Positions 32,153 through 41,944 of a DNA stretch of 64,000 nt are shown in pieces. Location of the stretch: assembly GCF_024721995.1 (NCBI RefSeq), contig NZ_JANQBC010000016.1, positions 1 to 64,000 of the forward strand. Reading direction: 5' to 3'. Source of the DNA: Paenibacillus radicibacter (GTDB lineage: Bacteria > Bacillota > Bacilli > Paenibacillales > NBRC-103111). The position numbers and the translations under genes are program-made. Position 1 is the first letter of the stretch. Every line of letters starts with the position of its first letter. The notes beneath the pieces are model-generated. The model was not told where the DNA came from, did no database searches, and saw only the letters and a list, made by a program, of their open reading frames with translations.

Positions 32153-33199
32153 TTAACGCGGCTTTGCCACAATCCCATTATGCACCTTAATGAACCCGTG
32201 ACGCAGGATGTCGAAACCATTCTCGTACACATAAAGCCCCATCTGACGAACATCCATTAGCTCGCGGTACGTGTGGTTCATCACATCTTCCATAATCTTA
32301 TAGAACAATCTCGATCTCATCTGATTGCGCGGTGTCGTCATCACTACATATCCACCTGGCTTCAAGAACTTACGATGCCACTCCATCACTTCTGCCTTAT
32401 ATTCATCTGGAAAATGTTCCAGCAGTCCCACACTCAGCACAATATCAAACTCTGGACCAAACGACAGATTGCGAATGTCTTCGACCACATAGTGAATGTT
32501 CATCTGATCCTTGTACCATACCTTCGTACTGCCTGTTGCGGGATTCGCCCCTAGGAATGGATAAGAACTTGGAAAATCAGCAAATCGATTCGTCTTGCAA
32601 TATTCATCATAATCGACTAATACGACTTCACCGCCTGGATACATCGCATGAAGCTGCATCGCCTCGTACCCTTCGGCTGCCCCTAAGAATAGAATACGCG
32701 GCTTTTGCACATCCAACCCTTCGAACAGCGCCCGCTTGCCACGAGGGTCCCAGACACCATCTTGAATACGGTGTGCGTAATTCCATAAGCTAAGCGAGAT
32801 TACATTATTAAGTGCTGTCTTCACTTCTTTCATTTCAAAACGTCCCATATGACGCATGAATGACTTTCTCGCACCTAGGAGCTCACTTGGGACATCCTTC
32901 TCAAACCACTCATGAAACGAACGATTGAACATCTCCCACGAAGTTCGAACCGGCATCTCCTTACTGTTCTCCCGCTCCCAACGTAGCCGATCCTCCGACA
33001 TATTCTTCACTTCATACGGCTTACCGATCTGCTTCCAACTCACCTGTGACCAATCATTCACCTGATTCGCCTTGAAGAATCGATCGAGCCGCACATTGTT
33101 TGCATTGCGTAAATCCACCCGATACGAGGGTAACAGCTCCGAATGCTCCAAATCTTGTTCGGAATACGGATGTCGACCAGTCAGTACTTCCATTGCCAT
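32153..33199 (-). CDS. class I SAM-dependent methyltransferase, 348 aa
   Basis: This is a methyltransferase of unknown substrate. The SAM-binding motif I is ILFLGAAEGYEAMQL (about residue 170), followed by VVLVDYDEY (motif II). DIVLSVGLLEHFPDEY with LKPGGYVVMTTP are the post-I and motif III segments found in small-molecule and lipid or tRNA methyltransferases. The N-terminal 150 residues are unassigned. The start is taken at 33199 (MAMEVLTG), eight bases after GGGAGGG; an ATG eight codons upstream would include that ribosome site. It stands alone on the minus strand, with no operon partner. Confidence 0.88.
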   Translation of the reverse strand: MAMEVLTGRHPYSEQDLEHSELLPSYRVDLRNANNVRLDRFFKANQVNDWSQVSWKQIGKPYEVKNMSEDRLRWERENSKEMPVRTSWEMFNRSFHEWFEKDVPSELLGARKSFMRHMGRFEMKEVKTALNNVISLSLWNYAHRIQDGVWDPRGKRALFEGLDVQKPRILFLGAAEGYEAMQLHAMYPGGEVVLVDYDEYCKTNRFADFPSSYPFLGANPATGSTKVWYKDQMNIHYVVEDIRNLSFGPEFDIVLSVGLLEHFPDEYKAEVMEWHRKFLKPGGYVVMTTPRNQMRSRLFYKIMEDVMNHTYRELMDVRQMGLYVYENGFDILRHGFIKVHNGIVAKPR

Positions 33200-33300
33200 C
33201 AGAGAATCCCTCCCATTTTCCATGCCTACTGCAATATATTCAAAAAGAAAGCGTTCTTTTCCTGCTGAAAAAAGTTTCGTTCAAAAGAAAAACTGCACCT

Positions 33301-33325
33301 GAGCGTGTTTAAAAAGTTAGAACAC
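33301..33325. repeat. possible half copy of the palindromic interspersed element
   Basis: GAGCGTGTTTAAAAAGTTA matches the inverted-repeat end of the elements at 47794, 50181 and 63098 with one change. No second end is found nearby, so this may be a decayed or solo end, or chance. Confidence 0.4.
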
Positions 33326-33454
33326 TACGATAAAAATTTTTCTCACATTTTTTAATTTTTTTCTTTCTTTTTAAATAAAAAGTGAAACGTGTTTCGAAAG
33401 CGTAACGTATTATTCTTGAATCAAAATTTCACAACTCACCAAACCGAATATTAC

Positions 33455-33582
33455 TCCAAAGGGGAGTAGCTGTAACAATAAAGTCGTCATTTCGAGAACG
33501 ATATTCTCCGGCTTTATTGGCAACATCACTATGTTGTGGCGAGACCTTTGTCTGATTATGAATCAGGCAAGGGTCTTTTTTG
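33455..33582 (+). promoter_or_regulatory. yybP-ykoY (manganese) riboswitch
   Basis: The conserved 5' core CAAAGGGGAGTAGC (33457-33470) and the 3' core GGCGAGACCTTTG (33538-33550) of the yybP-ykoY family are both present, with the CGTCATTTCG and CCGGCTTT segments between. The closing helix CAAAGG/CCTTTG competes with the downstream terminator AGACCTTTG / CAAGGGTCT-T6 (33542-33582). That is an ON-switch layout: ligand binding keeps the aptamer and prevents termination. The known ligand of the family is Mn2+. Confidence 0.92.
33542..33582 (+). terminator. riboswitch-controlled intrinsic terminator
   Basis: AGACC-TTTG / CAA-GGGTCT with a loop, then a T7 run. It overlaps the 3' strand of the aptamer closing helix, so the two structures exclude each other. 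Confidence 0.85.
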
Positions 33583-33632
33583 TTGAGTGGTATGTATCAC
33601 CTGTAATATTCATCGCTATAGGGGGAATGAAC

Positions 33633-34415
33633 ATGGATTTTGCATTATTGTTGGAGTATGGATGGGTACTATTAGTTCTTATTGCGCTGGAGGGATTACT
33701 AGCAGCGGATAACGCTCTAGTCTTAGCGATTATGGTGAAGCATCTTCCAGACGAGCAAAGAAAAAAGGCATTATTCTATGGTTTGGTAGGAGCGTTCGTA
33801 TTCCGATTTGCATCCTTGTTTACAATTTCATTCCTCGTAGGGGTATGGCAAGTACAAGCGATAGGTGCCCTGTATCTGTTGTTCATCGCACTTAACCATA
33901 TATTTAGAAAAGTTATGATTAAGAAGCAAGATAAGGATGCAAATAAAATTTCAAAGAAAGAAACGAAGAAGAGCGGTTTCTGGATGACTGTATTTAAAGT
34001 TGAAGTTGCAGATATTGCGTTTGCAGTTGACTCTATACTAGCAGCAGTTGCACTTGCTGTGGCACTTCCCACGACGAATTTGCCGAAGATTGGTGGCATG
34101 GACGGCGGACACTTTATCGTTATATTCCTAGGTGGTTTCGTTGGACTTATCATCATGCGTTTCGCTGCAACGTTATTTGTTAAAATGCTTGAGAGCAGAC
34201 CCAATCTTGAAATTGCTGCATTTGCAATTGTGGGTTGGGTAGGTGTTAAGTTAGCGGTTTATACGCTATCTCACCCAACATTGAACGTGATCTCGCACGA
34301 CTTTGCAGAATCTAAGCTTTGGAAAGTTATATTCTACTCCGTCCTTATTCTAATTGCTGTAGTTGGATGGTTCCTGTCTGGAAGGAAAGACAAGAACACC
34401 ATAAAAGCGGTGTAA
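33633..34415 (+). CDS. TerC-family integral membrane protein (YkoY-like), 260 aa
   Basis: This is a predicted metal (Mn2+) exporter of the TerC/UPF0016-like group, with about seven membrane helices. The family motifs are ALEGLLAADNALVLA near residue 18 and VEVADIAFAVDSILA near 130; the Asp/Asn residues inside the membrane are the presumed metal ligands. The frame extends upstream through the riboswitch terminator, but the real start is ATG 33633, seven bases after GGGGG (33621-33625). It is preceded by a Mn-type riboswitch, which fits export of excess Mn and possible loading of exported metalloenzymes. A terminator follows at 34430-34490. Confidence 0.92.
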   Translation: MDFALLLEYGWVLLVLIALEGLLAADNALVLAIMVKHLPDEQRKKALFYGLVGAFVFRFASLFTISFLVGVWQVQAIGALYLLFIALNHIFRKVMIKKQDKDANKISKKETKKSGFWMTVFKVEVADIAFAVDSILAAVALAVALPTTNLPKIGGMDGGHFIVIFLGGFVGLIIMRFAATLFVKMLESRPNLEIAAFAIVGWVGVKLAVYTLSHPTLNVISHDFAESKLWKVIFYSVLILIAVVGWFLSGRKDKNTIKAV

Positions 34416-34427
34416 CCATAATAGAGG

Positions 34428-34486
34428 ACATGAGAAGGCTGTTCTGAAGTAGTTCTAAACTACTCCCGAATAGCCTTCTATATTTT
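34428..34486 (+). terminator. terminator of the TerC-family gene
   Basis: AGAAGGCT (34433-34440) pairs with AGCCTTCT (34472-34479), with a nested hairpin AGTAGTT / AACTACT inside, then a T-rich tract. Confidence 0.75.
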
Positions 34487-34496
34487 TGATAGATTA

Positions 34497-34572
34497 CTAC
34501 GAATTTTCAAGTGAAAAACTTTGATCGAACTTGCCTTGCAAGTATACAAGATTCATGATCGCAACAGCGGCA
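34497..34572 (-). pseudogene. 3' remnant of a fourth YcdB-SLH paralogue
   Basis: In frame on the minus strand this encodes AAVAIMNLVYLQGKFDQ then SFSLENS and a stop. It is the C-terminal tail of the last SLH motif found in the three paralogues next door. It lies beyond the terminator of the first paralogue and has no start, so it is a leftover of a lost or recombined tandem copy. Confidence 0.7.
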
Positions 34573-34577
34573 TACAT

Positions 34578-34604
34578 GAAAAAACCGCCTCCTAAGAGGC
34601 GGAT
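34578..34604 (-). terminator. terminator of first YcdB-SLH gene
   Basis: CCGCCTC-CTAA-GAGGCGG (34585-34602); on the minus strand a U6 run follows. It lies 10 bases after the stop. Confidence 0.88.
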
Positions 34605-34614
34605 TCTTGAGCTA

Positions 34615-36948
34615 TTAATACGGATAATTGTTCGAAACACCCTGATCTAATTTGCCTTGCAGATATACAAGACTCATAATTGCAGTGGCTGCTTCAGCTC
34701 TTGTCACTTTATCCTTCGGACTAAACTTCCCGTCTTTCGCTTTTAACAGTCCTAACTGTGTAGCGAGCCACACATCACCTTTATTCGTAATTTGGCTGCT
34801 ATCTGCATATGACAAACTTGGGAACTTCGCACCAATCTCCTTCGACAACTTGCTGTATTTAGTTACAGACACCAAGTACGATGCGAATTGTTCACGAGTC
34901 AGTTCTTGCTCAGGGCCTAACTTTAGGGTTGCATTCGCTTCCAGCCACTTATACTGAAGCGCAAAGCGAATCGCATCATAATACTCATTCTTCTCATCTA
35001 TATCGGCAAAAGGCTGCTTCTTGTCATTGGAGAAACTCATACCCGCAAATTGGGAAGTATGTGCCTTCGCCAACATCGTCCACCATTCGCCAATCGTTAC
35101 AGCTTGATTCGGATTTACTTTTCCTGCATCATCTGTGCTTAATACTTTAAATTGGATGAGTGTATCTAGTTCCTTCTCTGCAACATGTCCCTTAATATCC
35201 ACAGGTGCGATAGACGTCTTCGCATCTGCGATGCCGTACCATTGTTTCTTCCAATTTCCATCTGCAGCATCGATAACCGACATGAACGGGTTATCCTTTA
35301 AGGATTGTGTATAGACAAGCCCCATTTTCCTCAGCTCATCTGGATTACCATTGTAAATTCCACCTACATAAATATAATTTAATTCTAGCTTCGTATTTTT
35401 CCAAACCTTCTCAAGCGCTTGTTCTTTTGTCACAACAGGTTTCAGTGTATCTAAGTCTTTATCCGCAACATCGCTTCGATTCGCATAGTAACTTGAGATG
35501 TTACCTTGTAAATCCATATTAATATTCACTGTATCTCCTGAAACAGGAATATCCTTATAGAACCGTTGGAAAGTGAAGGAATAGTTCGTTATCTTCGAAG
35601 TAGAATCAGGTGAAACTACCTGTCTTAACTCCTGACTTGCATTCGGATACACTTTGTTCAGCAGGAGAATCGCCTTTTTCTCAGCATCTTCTTTCGATAT
35701 TGAAGGAAGTGCATCATCCACCTTCGGCACACCCATCATATATTGATTACTGCTATAATCTCTAACGAATCCTTGCTTAACAAGAATTGATGCATAAATT
35801 CGCCCTTCAAAACTTTGCTGTCCTTCTTCAGCCCAATTTAAGTGCCACAGCTTCTCTTCACTATTGTTCCAATTATCTTGTGTGGACGAGTTCTCCAATT
35901 TCTTCTCTTTCGGAATACCGAATGCATCTTCTACTAATTTTGCTGCCTGCTCAGCAGTCAATTCTGCTTGGCCTTTATGGCCTGTATATGTACCTTCTGT
36001 AGCAGGAACACGCTTATACTTCTTGCCAGTTATATCATAATTGTTTCCATCTTCTAAAATTCGTCCAGTTTGTGCATCAATTGGATAAAGGAAAGGAACA
36101 TAACCTAAATACCACTTGGAAATCTCACCTGAATTTTTACGATCAGGGATATATTGCAGTTCTGCCATCTGGTTGTCTTTTGCATATTTGGTAGCTTGAT
36201 CTAATGTTAATGTAGGTTTAGATGATGCAATGTCATTTCCAAGCGCTTGCCTGTAAATACCCGATACCTCTCCATTCCCATCCACCGTTACGCGAATACC
36301 TCCATCTTGTACCTTCACTCCTTGTACAAGAACATCATAAGAGAATGTATAACGCACAGGACCAAACAATGTCGCATCGTACACGTCATAGTGTGTTTCC
36401 TTACTTTCTACGAAATCTTTCGCTGTTAAGGATGGAGATGCCTGCAGGACAAATGCTTTAGCAAGCTCACTAGCTTTCTCCTTCGTTACTTTTGGAGGAT
36501 AGTATACAACATTCTGCTCACGATCTCTTGGATAATTATTCACAGAAACCTGTAAGAAATCACCTGTATCTGCTGCAATTCTACTGCTAAAACCGTAACT
36601 GCCATTCCCTTCCCGAATCTGCCATTCGATGGTCCATACATTCTCATTCGGACGTGGATATTGATTCGGCACTCCAAATTGTATACCTCGAACCTCAGCA
36701 TCTTTTAACTTTGGAAACAGCTTGCGTATACGCTCAACTGCCTCATCCTTCGTGATCTTTGCGTCTGCTTCTGTGTACTTATGTACTGCTTTTGAATCTT
36801 TGACGATAACAACATTTTCCTTAGGCACAGCTACTACTGTCCCCTGCTCTGCTGCAAATGCCGCACTTGGCACAAGTAAGCTTGCACTAATCGCAGTTGT
36901 TAACATCGCCTTGCTTAGCGTACGATACGGTCGTTTCATGTTCTTCAA
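34615..36948 (-). CDS. secreted YcdB/YcdC-repeat protein with SLH domains, copy 1, 777 aa
   Basis: This is a cell-surface protein of unknown activity. The signal peptide ends at AFA-AEQG. Several YcdB/YcdC (PepSY-like) repeats follow, for example ITKDEAVERIRKLFPKLKDAEV, VTKEKASELAKAFVL, LTLDQATKYAKDNQ and ISKEDAEKKAILLLNKVYP. At the C terminus are S-layer homology motifs (FADIDEKNEYYDAIRFALQYKWL... and YADSSQITNKGDVWLATQLGLL) for non-covalent wall binding. The TTG start at 36948 is chosen because GGGAG lies eight bases upstream and the same TTGAAGAAC-ATG context is found in a paralogue; ATG at 36969 is possible but lacks a site. Related genes lie at 37077-39416 and 39440-41790. Confidence 0.88.
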   Translation of the reverse strand: MKNMKRPYRTLSKAMLTTAISASLLVPSAAFAAEQGTVVAVPKENVVIVKDSKAVHKYTEADAKITKDEAVERIRKLFPKLKDAEVRGIQFGVPNQYPRPNENVWTIEWQIREGNGSYGFSSRIAADTGDFLQVSVNNYPRDREQNVVYYPPKVTKEKASELAKAFVLQASPSLTAKDFVESKETHYDVYDATLFGPVRYTFSYDVLVQGVKVQDGGIRVTVDGNGEVSGIYRQALGNDIASSKPTLTLDQATKYAKDNQMAELQYIPDRKNSGEISKWYLGYVPFLYPIDAQTGRILEDGNNYDITGKKYKRVPATEGTYTGHKGQAELTAEQAAKLVEDAFGIPKEKKLENSSTQDNWNNSEEKLWHLNWAEEGQQSFEGRIYASILVKQGFVRDYSSNQYMMGVPKVDDALPSISKEDAEKKAILLLNKVYPNASQELRQVVSPDSTSKITNYSFTFQRFYKDIPVSGDTVNINMDLQGNISSYYANRSDVADKDLDTLKPVVTKEQALEKVWKNTKLELNYIYVGGIYNGNPDELRKMGLVYTQSLKDNPFMSVIDAADGNWKKQWYGIADAKTSIAPVDIKGHVAEKELDTLIQFKVLSTDDAGKVNPNQAVTIGEWWTMLAKAHTSQFAGMSFSNDKKQPFADIDEKNEYYDAIRFALQYKWLEANATLKLGPEQELTREQFASYLVSVTKYSKLSKEIGAKFPSLSYADSSQITNKGDVWLATQLGLLKAKDGKFSPKDKVTRAEAATAIMSLVYLQGKLDQGVSNNYPY

Positions 36949-37039
36949 ACGATTCACTCCCTGACTCATATTTAGGCAAAATGTTCTACATTCTTAATAC
37001 GAACATTTATTGGTAAAAGTTGCATCTTTTAAGGATAAA

Positions 37040-37072
37040 ACAAAAACCGCCTCAAATTGAGGCGGTTTTTTA
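37040..37072. terminator. terminator of second YcdB-SLH gene
   Basis: A perfect stem CCGCCTCAA / TTGAGGCGG (37047-37065) has A5 on one side and T6 on the other, so it works on both strands. It separates copy 2 from copy 1. Confidence 0.9.
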
Positions 37073-37076
37073 ATCA

Positions 37077-39416
37077 TTAGTACATATTATGGTTCGTTAC
37101 GTTCTGATCAAACTTGCCTTGCATGTATACAAGATTCATAATCGCAACAGCCGCGTCAGCTCTTGTCACTTTATCTTTCGGATTAAACTTACCATCCTTA
37201 GTTTTAAGTAAACCTAGCTGAACAGCTAACCAAACATCACCTTTATTCGTAATCTGGCTTGCATCGGAATAAGGAACACTTGGCAATTTCGAAGCTAATT
37301 CATTCGATACTTTGCTGTATTTAGCAACTGTAACAAGGTATGAAGCAAATTGTTCCCGTGTCACTTCTTGCTCCGGGTTTAACTTCTGAGCAATGTCTGC
37401 CTTTAGCCACTTACTTTGAATAGCGAAGCGGACCGCGTCATAATAATCGTTTTTCTCATCAATATCCGCAAAAGGCTGTTTGATCTCATTCGAGCTGCTA
37501 TAACCCTCATAATAAGGCGTGACGGCTTTCGCTATCATCTTCCACCAGTCACCAATAGTAACTACTTGATTCGGATTCACTTTACCTGACTCATCTGTAC
37601 TCAATACGTTAAATTGTACAAGCGTATTTAATTCTTTTTCAGCTGCATGCCCTTTAATATCAATTGGATTGATCGAAAATTGATTCTCCGCTCCGTCATA
37701 CCATTGTTTCTTCCACTTACCATCCGTCGCATCAACAATTGGTGTGTTTGGATTATCTTTCAAAGATTGAACATATACAAGATTCATAACATTAGGTTCT
37801 GCCAAATTACCAGGGTTGTCCCCTCTTGAGGATGCATATTGAAGCTCTAATTTTGTATTGTTCCAAATCTTTTCCATAGCTTGCTCTTTCGTTACTGCGT
37901 GCTTAATAGCATCTAATTCTTTATCTGCGACATCGCTTCTATTCGCATTATAATTGGAGATGTTGCCTTGCAGATCCATATTAATACTCACTGTATCTCC
38001 TGATACCGGAATATCCTTATAGAACCGCTGGAATGTAAAGGAATAGTTCGTTTTATTCGAGCTGGAATCAGACGCAACAACCTGTTTCAACTCCTGGCTT
38101 GCGTTTGGATATACCTTATTCAATAGATCAATCACTTTCTTCTCTGCATCTTCTCGGGAAATCGCAGGAGATGATCCATCTTTCTTCGAATTGTCCCTGT
38201 ATTGAGAGTTGTTGTAACTGATTACGATTCCTTCCTTAGCATGAATAACAGCGTAAATACTATTCCCAAACCTTTGTTGCTCTTCACCCATCCAATTTAA
38301 TGTCCAGACTTTCCCCTTGGTATTACCCCAATCAGATCGTAACGATGTATCGGATAGTTTTAGGTCCTTCGGAATACTGAATGCATCCTCTGCTATTTTA
38401 CCCGCTTGCTCAGACGTCATGTCAGCTTGCCCTTTGAAACCCTTATAAGCACTTGCGGTTGCAGGTACACTCTTATACGTTCTGCCAGACTCCCCAAGTT
38501 GATGTACATGATCCATAATCTGACCTGATTGTGCATCGATGTTATAAAGTAATGGCGAGTATGCTAAGAACCACTTCGTAGTTCTAGCCCCCCTTCGCTC
38601 AGGGATATATTGCAATTCTGCCATCTGATTGTCTTTCGCAAATTTAGAAGCTTGTTCTAATGTTAACTTAGGCTTTGATGATGGAAATTCACTTGCAGGT
38701 GTTTGTCTCGATATTTCCGTTATATCACCGTTACCATCAACATTGACCCGAATATCTCCACCTTGGACCTTTACCCCTTCAGCATAAACATCATACGCAA
38801 ATGAATAACGCACAGGACCAAACAGCGAGGTATTATATGCGATATATCGATCCTCCGTATTCTCATTAATATTGTTAGTTTTTAGGGAAGGCGAAGCCTG
38901 CAATATGAATGCTTTTGCTAGTTCACGAGCCTGCTCCTTCGATACTTTTGGCGGATAATTTAGAGGTTTTGGTTGACGTTCCCCAGAATAACCGGAGCTG
39001 GAAAGTTGGAAACTCAGAACATCGCCAGTATCTGCTGCAACCTTACCTCTATAACTACGACTCTCATTGGCTTCTGTGATTTGCATAATTATTGTCCATA
39101 CATTTTCATTCGGAATTGGATATTGATTCACTTCTCCGAATTGCACACTCTGAACTTCCGCGTCCTTCAGATGAGGAAATAACTTACGTATACGCTGGAC
39201 TGCCTCATCTTTCGTAATCTTCGCATCTGCTTCTTTATACTTATGTTCTGCTTTAGAATTTGTACTGGAACCTTCTTTCGACACCGAGGTAGCTGTTGTA
39301 GTTCCTTGCTCAGCTGCGAATGCCGCACCTGGTACTAGTAAACTCGCACTAATCACAGTTGTTAACATTGCTCTGCTTAACATGCGAAACGGTCGTTTCA
39401 TCTTCTTCAAAACCAT
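37077..39416 (-). CDS. secreted YcdB/YcdC-repeat protein with SLH domains, copy 2, 779 aa
   Basis: It has the same layout as copy 1: signal peptide (MLTTVISASLLVPGAAFA), tandem YcdB/YcdC repeats, and C-terminal SLH motifs (FADIDEKNDYYDAVRFAIQ, YSDASQITNKGDVWLAVQLGLL, VTRADAAVAIMNLVY). Sequence identity to copy 1 is high over the whole length, strongest in the SLH part, so this is a tandem duplication. ATG at 39416 has GGGAG five bases upstream. It starts 23 bases after the end of copy 3 with no terminator between, so copies 3 and 2 were one transcript. Confidence 0.88.
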   Translation of the reverse strand: MVLKKMKRPFRMLSRAMLTTVISASLLVPGAAFAAEQGTTTATSVSKEGSSTNSKAEHKYKEADAKITKDEAVQRIRKLFPHLKDAEVQSVQFGEVNQYPIPNENVWTIIMQITEANESRSYRGKVAADTGDVLSFQLSSSGYSGERQPKPLNYPPKVSKEQARELAKAFILQASPSLKTNNINENTEDRYIAYNTSLFGPVRYSFAYDVYAEGVKVQGGDIRVNVDGNGDITEISRQTPASEFPSSKPKLTLEQASKFAKDNQMAELQYIPERRGARTTKWFLAYSPLLYNIDAQSGQIMDHVHQLGESGRTYKSVPATASAYKGFKGQADMTSEQAGKIAEDAFSIPKDLKLSDTSLRSDWGNTKGKVWTLNWMGEEQQRFGNSIYAVIHAKEGIVISYNNSQYRDNSKKDGSSPAISREDAEKKVIDLLNKVYPNASQELKQVVASDSSSNKTNYSFTFQRFYKDIPVSGDTVSINMDLQGNISNYNANRSDVADKELDAIKHAVTKEQAMEKIWNNTKLELQYASSRGDNPGNLAEPNVMNLVYVQSLKDNPNTPIVDATDGKWKKQWYDGAENQFSINPIDIKGHAAEKELNTLVQFNVLSTDESGKVNPNQVVTIGDWWKMIAKAVTPYYEGYSSSNEIKQPFADIDEKNDYYDAVRFAIQSKWLKADIAQKLNPEQEVTREQFASYLVTVAKYSKVSNELASKLPSVPYSDASQITNKGDVWLAVQLGLLKTKDGKFNPKDKVTRADAAVAIMNLVYMQGKFDQNVTNHNMY

Positions 39417-39439
39417 TCACACTCCCATCAATTAAACTA

Positions 39440-41790
39440 TTAAAATGGATTACTCCCAGAGACATTCTGATCTAACTTACCTTGTGAGTAGACGAGATTC
39501 ATGATCGCTACAGCTGCCTCTGCTCTAGTCACTTTATCCTTCGGATTAAATTTACCATCCTTTGTTTGGAGCAGACCTAGCTGTACAGCTAGCCATACAT
39601 CACCCTTATTCGTAATTAGACTTGCATCGGCATACGACAGACCTGGCAATTTGGCTACTAACTCTTTTGATAGTTTTTTATATTTAGCAACTGCTATGAG
39701 GTAGGATGCAAGCTGCTCACGTGTCAGTTCTTGATCAGGACTTAACTTTTCCGTTGCATTAGCTTCTAGCCAGCCGAATTGGAGCGAGAAACGAACAGCA
39801 TCATAATAAGGGCTTTTCTCATCTATATCGGCAAAGGGCTGCTTAATCGCATACGAGCCAACATTACTTGTATAATGCACGGTAATTGCCCTCGCCATCA
39901 TCGTCCACCATTCGCCAATTGTAACTACTTGGTTAGGATTTACTTTACCCGCTTCATCTGTAGACAACACTTTGTGCTGAAGCAATGTTTCCAATTCTTT
40001 CTCAGCCGAATGCCCCTTCAGATCAGAAGGTTGAACTGGAGCGCTTTGATCCATGATGCCATACCATGATTGTTTCCATGAACCATCTACTGCATCAATG
40101 ATGGTACGTACCTGATTGTCTTTTAAACTTTGATTATAAACTAACTTGTTGACAACTGGCTCTTGCTGCTCACGATCGTATAGGGAACCTGTCTGTAAAT
40201 ATTGAAGTTCGACTTTCGTGTTTTTCCACAGTATTTCCAGTGCCTTCTCCTTCGTAATAACAGGTTTCAATACGTCTAAAGCGGTTAGCTTAATATTGTT
40301 TCGGTTGGCATAATAATTCAGCAAATTACCTTGTAAATCTAATGTAATGTTCACGTTATCTGCACTTATTGGGAGGCTGTTGTGGAACCGTTGGAATGTA
40401 AATGAATAGCTAACCGGAGCTTTCTTATTCCCGCCTGCCTCTTCCCTTACGGCTTGCTTTAATTCTTGACTGGCATTGGGGTAAAGTTTATTTAATAGGA
40501 CAATCGCACGTTTTTCTGCTTCATCTTTTGTTATAGTCGGTAATGTTGGATCAAGTTTTGTTTTCTCTTGATAAGGAGTAAACCGATTCGAGTAATAGGA
40601 TAGAATATCGCCTGTCTGTGCATTCACTGTTACACTTAATTGCCCTTCAAATCCAGCTTCTGGATTATCTCCGAAAGTGATATACCATTGCTTGTCACCA
40701 CTTGAACCCCAGTTCGATTGCAAGCTAGAATGGAGTACTACTTTATCTTTAGGAATTTGAAGCAGTTCTCTTGCGCGATTGCTTGCTTGATCAGAAGACA
40801 AATCTGCTGCTTCCTTATTTCCTGAATACGTATTCTCTGTTGCAGGTACAGCTTTATATGTAGGTACTTTGAAAGAATTCATTCCATTCTCTAGAAACTT
40901 CCCAGTCTCTGCATCAATTGGCGAAATAGCTGGAACAAACCCCAAATACCAGGAAGAAATCGTACCATCACCCTTTTGCAAAGGCATGTATTGCAGCTCA
41001 ACTTGTTGATTATCTCTTGCAAATTTCACTGCTTCATCAAATGTAACTTTGGGTGTTGCTGATGGAAACTCGTTTATAGATAATTGCCTTGAAAGACGTG
41101 TAACATTGCCTTCCCCGTCTAGCCCAATTTGAACGTTCTTACCTTTTGCAGGCACGCCATTCACAAGCACATCAAATTGAAATGAATAACTCACAGGTCC
41201 AAATAAAGAAGAATTATAGTAATCATATGAAGGATCTACCTCAACGAGATCTTTTTCAGTTATCGAGTTAGAGGCTTGTACGACAAAGACTTTGCCAAAG
41301 TAAGAGCTTGTTCTTTCGTCACTTTCGGCGGGTAGAACAACTTATTACGGTCTGAATCAAACGAAGGCATATACGCATCAATGATTTCACCTGTATCTGC
41401 TGCAATCCTAGTACTGAAGCTATGTCCACCACCATTAGACATTTTAAGTTCCCAATCAATACTCCATACATTAGCATCAGGGCGAGGCATTTGATTCTTC
41501 ATGCCAAAATCTACACTTCGAACTTCTGCATCTTTAAGCCTTGGAAACAGTTTACGCGTGCGCTCTACAGCCTCATCTTTTGTGATCTTAGCATCTGCTT
41601 CTGTGTACTTCGGTTTAGCTTTAACTTCAGCCGTTTTTCCACTCATATCAATCACTACATCTACTTTTTGCGGGACAATAGTCCCTTGTTCTGCTGCGAG
41701 TGCCGCACTTGGCACAAGTAAGCTTACACTAATGGCTGACGTTAACATGACTTTGCTTAGCGTGCGAAGCGGTCGTTTCATTGTCTTCAA
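39440..41790 (-). pseudogene. frameshifted YcdB/YcdC-SLH paralogue, copy 3
   Basis: The N-terminal part (41790 down to 41260) ends in EQALTLAKSLSYKPLTR and a stop. The continuation VFVVQASNSITEKDLVEVD...YNSSLFGPVSYSFQFDV is in another frame and runs to 39440 with intact SLH motifs. One missing base near 41291-41293 (an AAA that would be AAAA on the coding strand) accounts for it. With the base restored the product would be 783 aa, like the two paralogues (777, 779). The TTG start at 41790 has GGAG eight bases upstream. It could be a real mutation or a sequencing error in a homopolymer. Codon use and reading frame stay clean downstream, so the lesion is recent. Confidence 0.85.
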
Positions 41791-41885
41791 ACCATTCACT
41801 CCTTCAATTTTATAATTAGGGAAAATGTTCCATCTCATTTTACCAGATTTAGTTGGAAAAAGTTGTATCTTTTTACGTACAAGCA

Positions 41886-41937
41886 CAAAAAAGATCGAAA
41901 CCCCTTTTATGAGAAAAAGAGTTTCGATCTTTCTACG
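41886..41937. terminator. bidirectional terminator upstream of the YcdB-SLH cluster
   Basis: A 12-bp stem AAAGATCGAAAC / GTTTCGATCTTT (41890-41932) has an A6 run on one side. It terminates the fusB-like gene on the minus strand. Confidence 0.85.
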
Positions 41938-41944
41938 ATATATT

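Noticed and set aside
33531-33632. N-terminal extension of the TerC-family protein
   Set aside because: It would translate the riboswitch terminator; the ribosome site GGGGG supports the start at 33633.
41260-41300. Programmed frameshift in YcdB-SLH copy 3
   Set aside because: No slippery heptamer with a downstream structure is evident, and the two paralogues have no shift here. A plain base loss is simpler.
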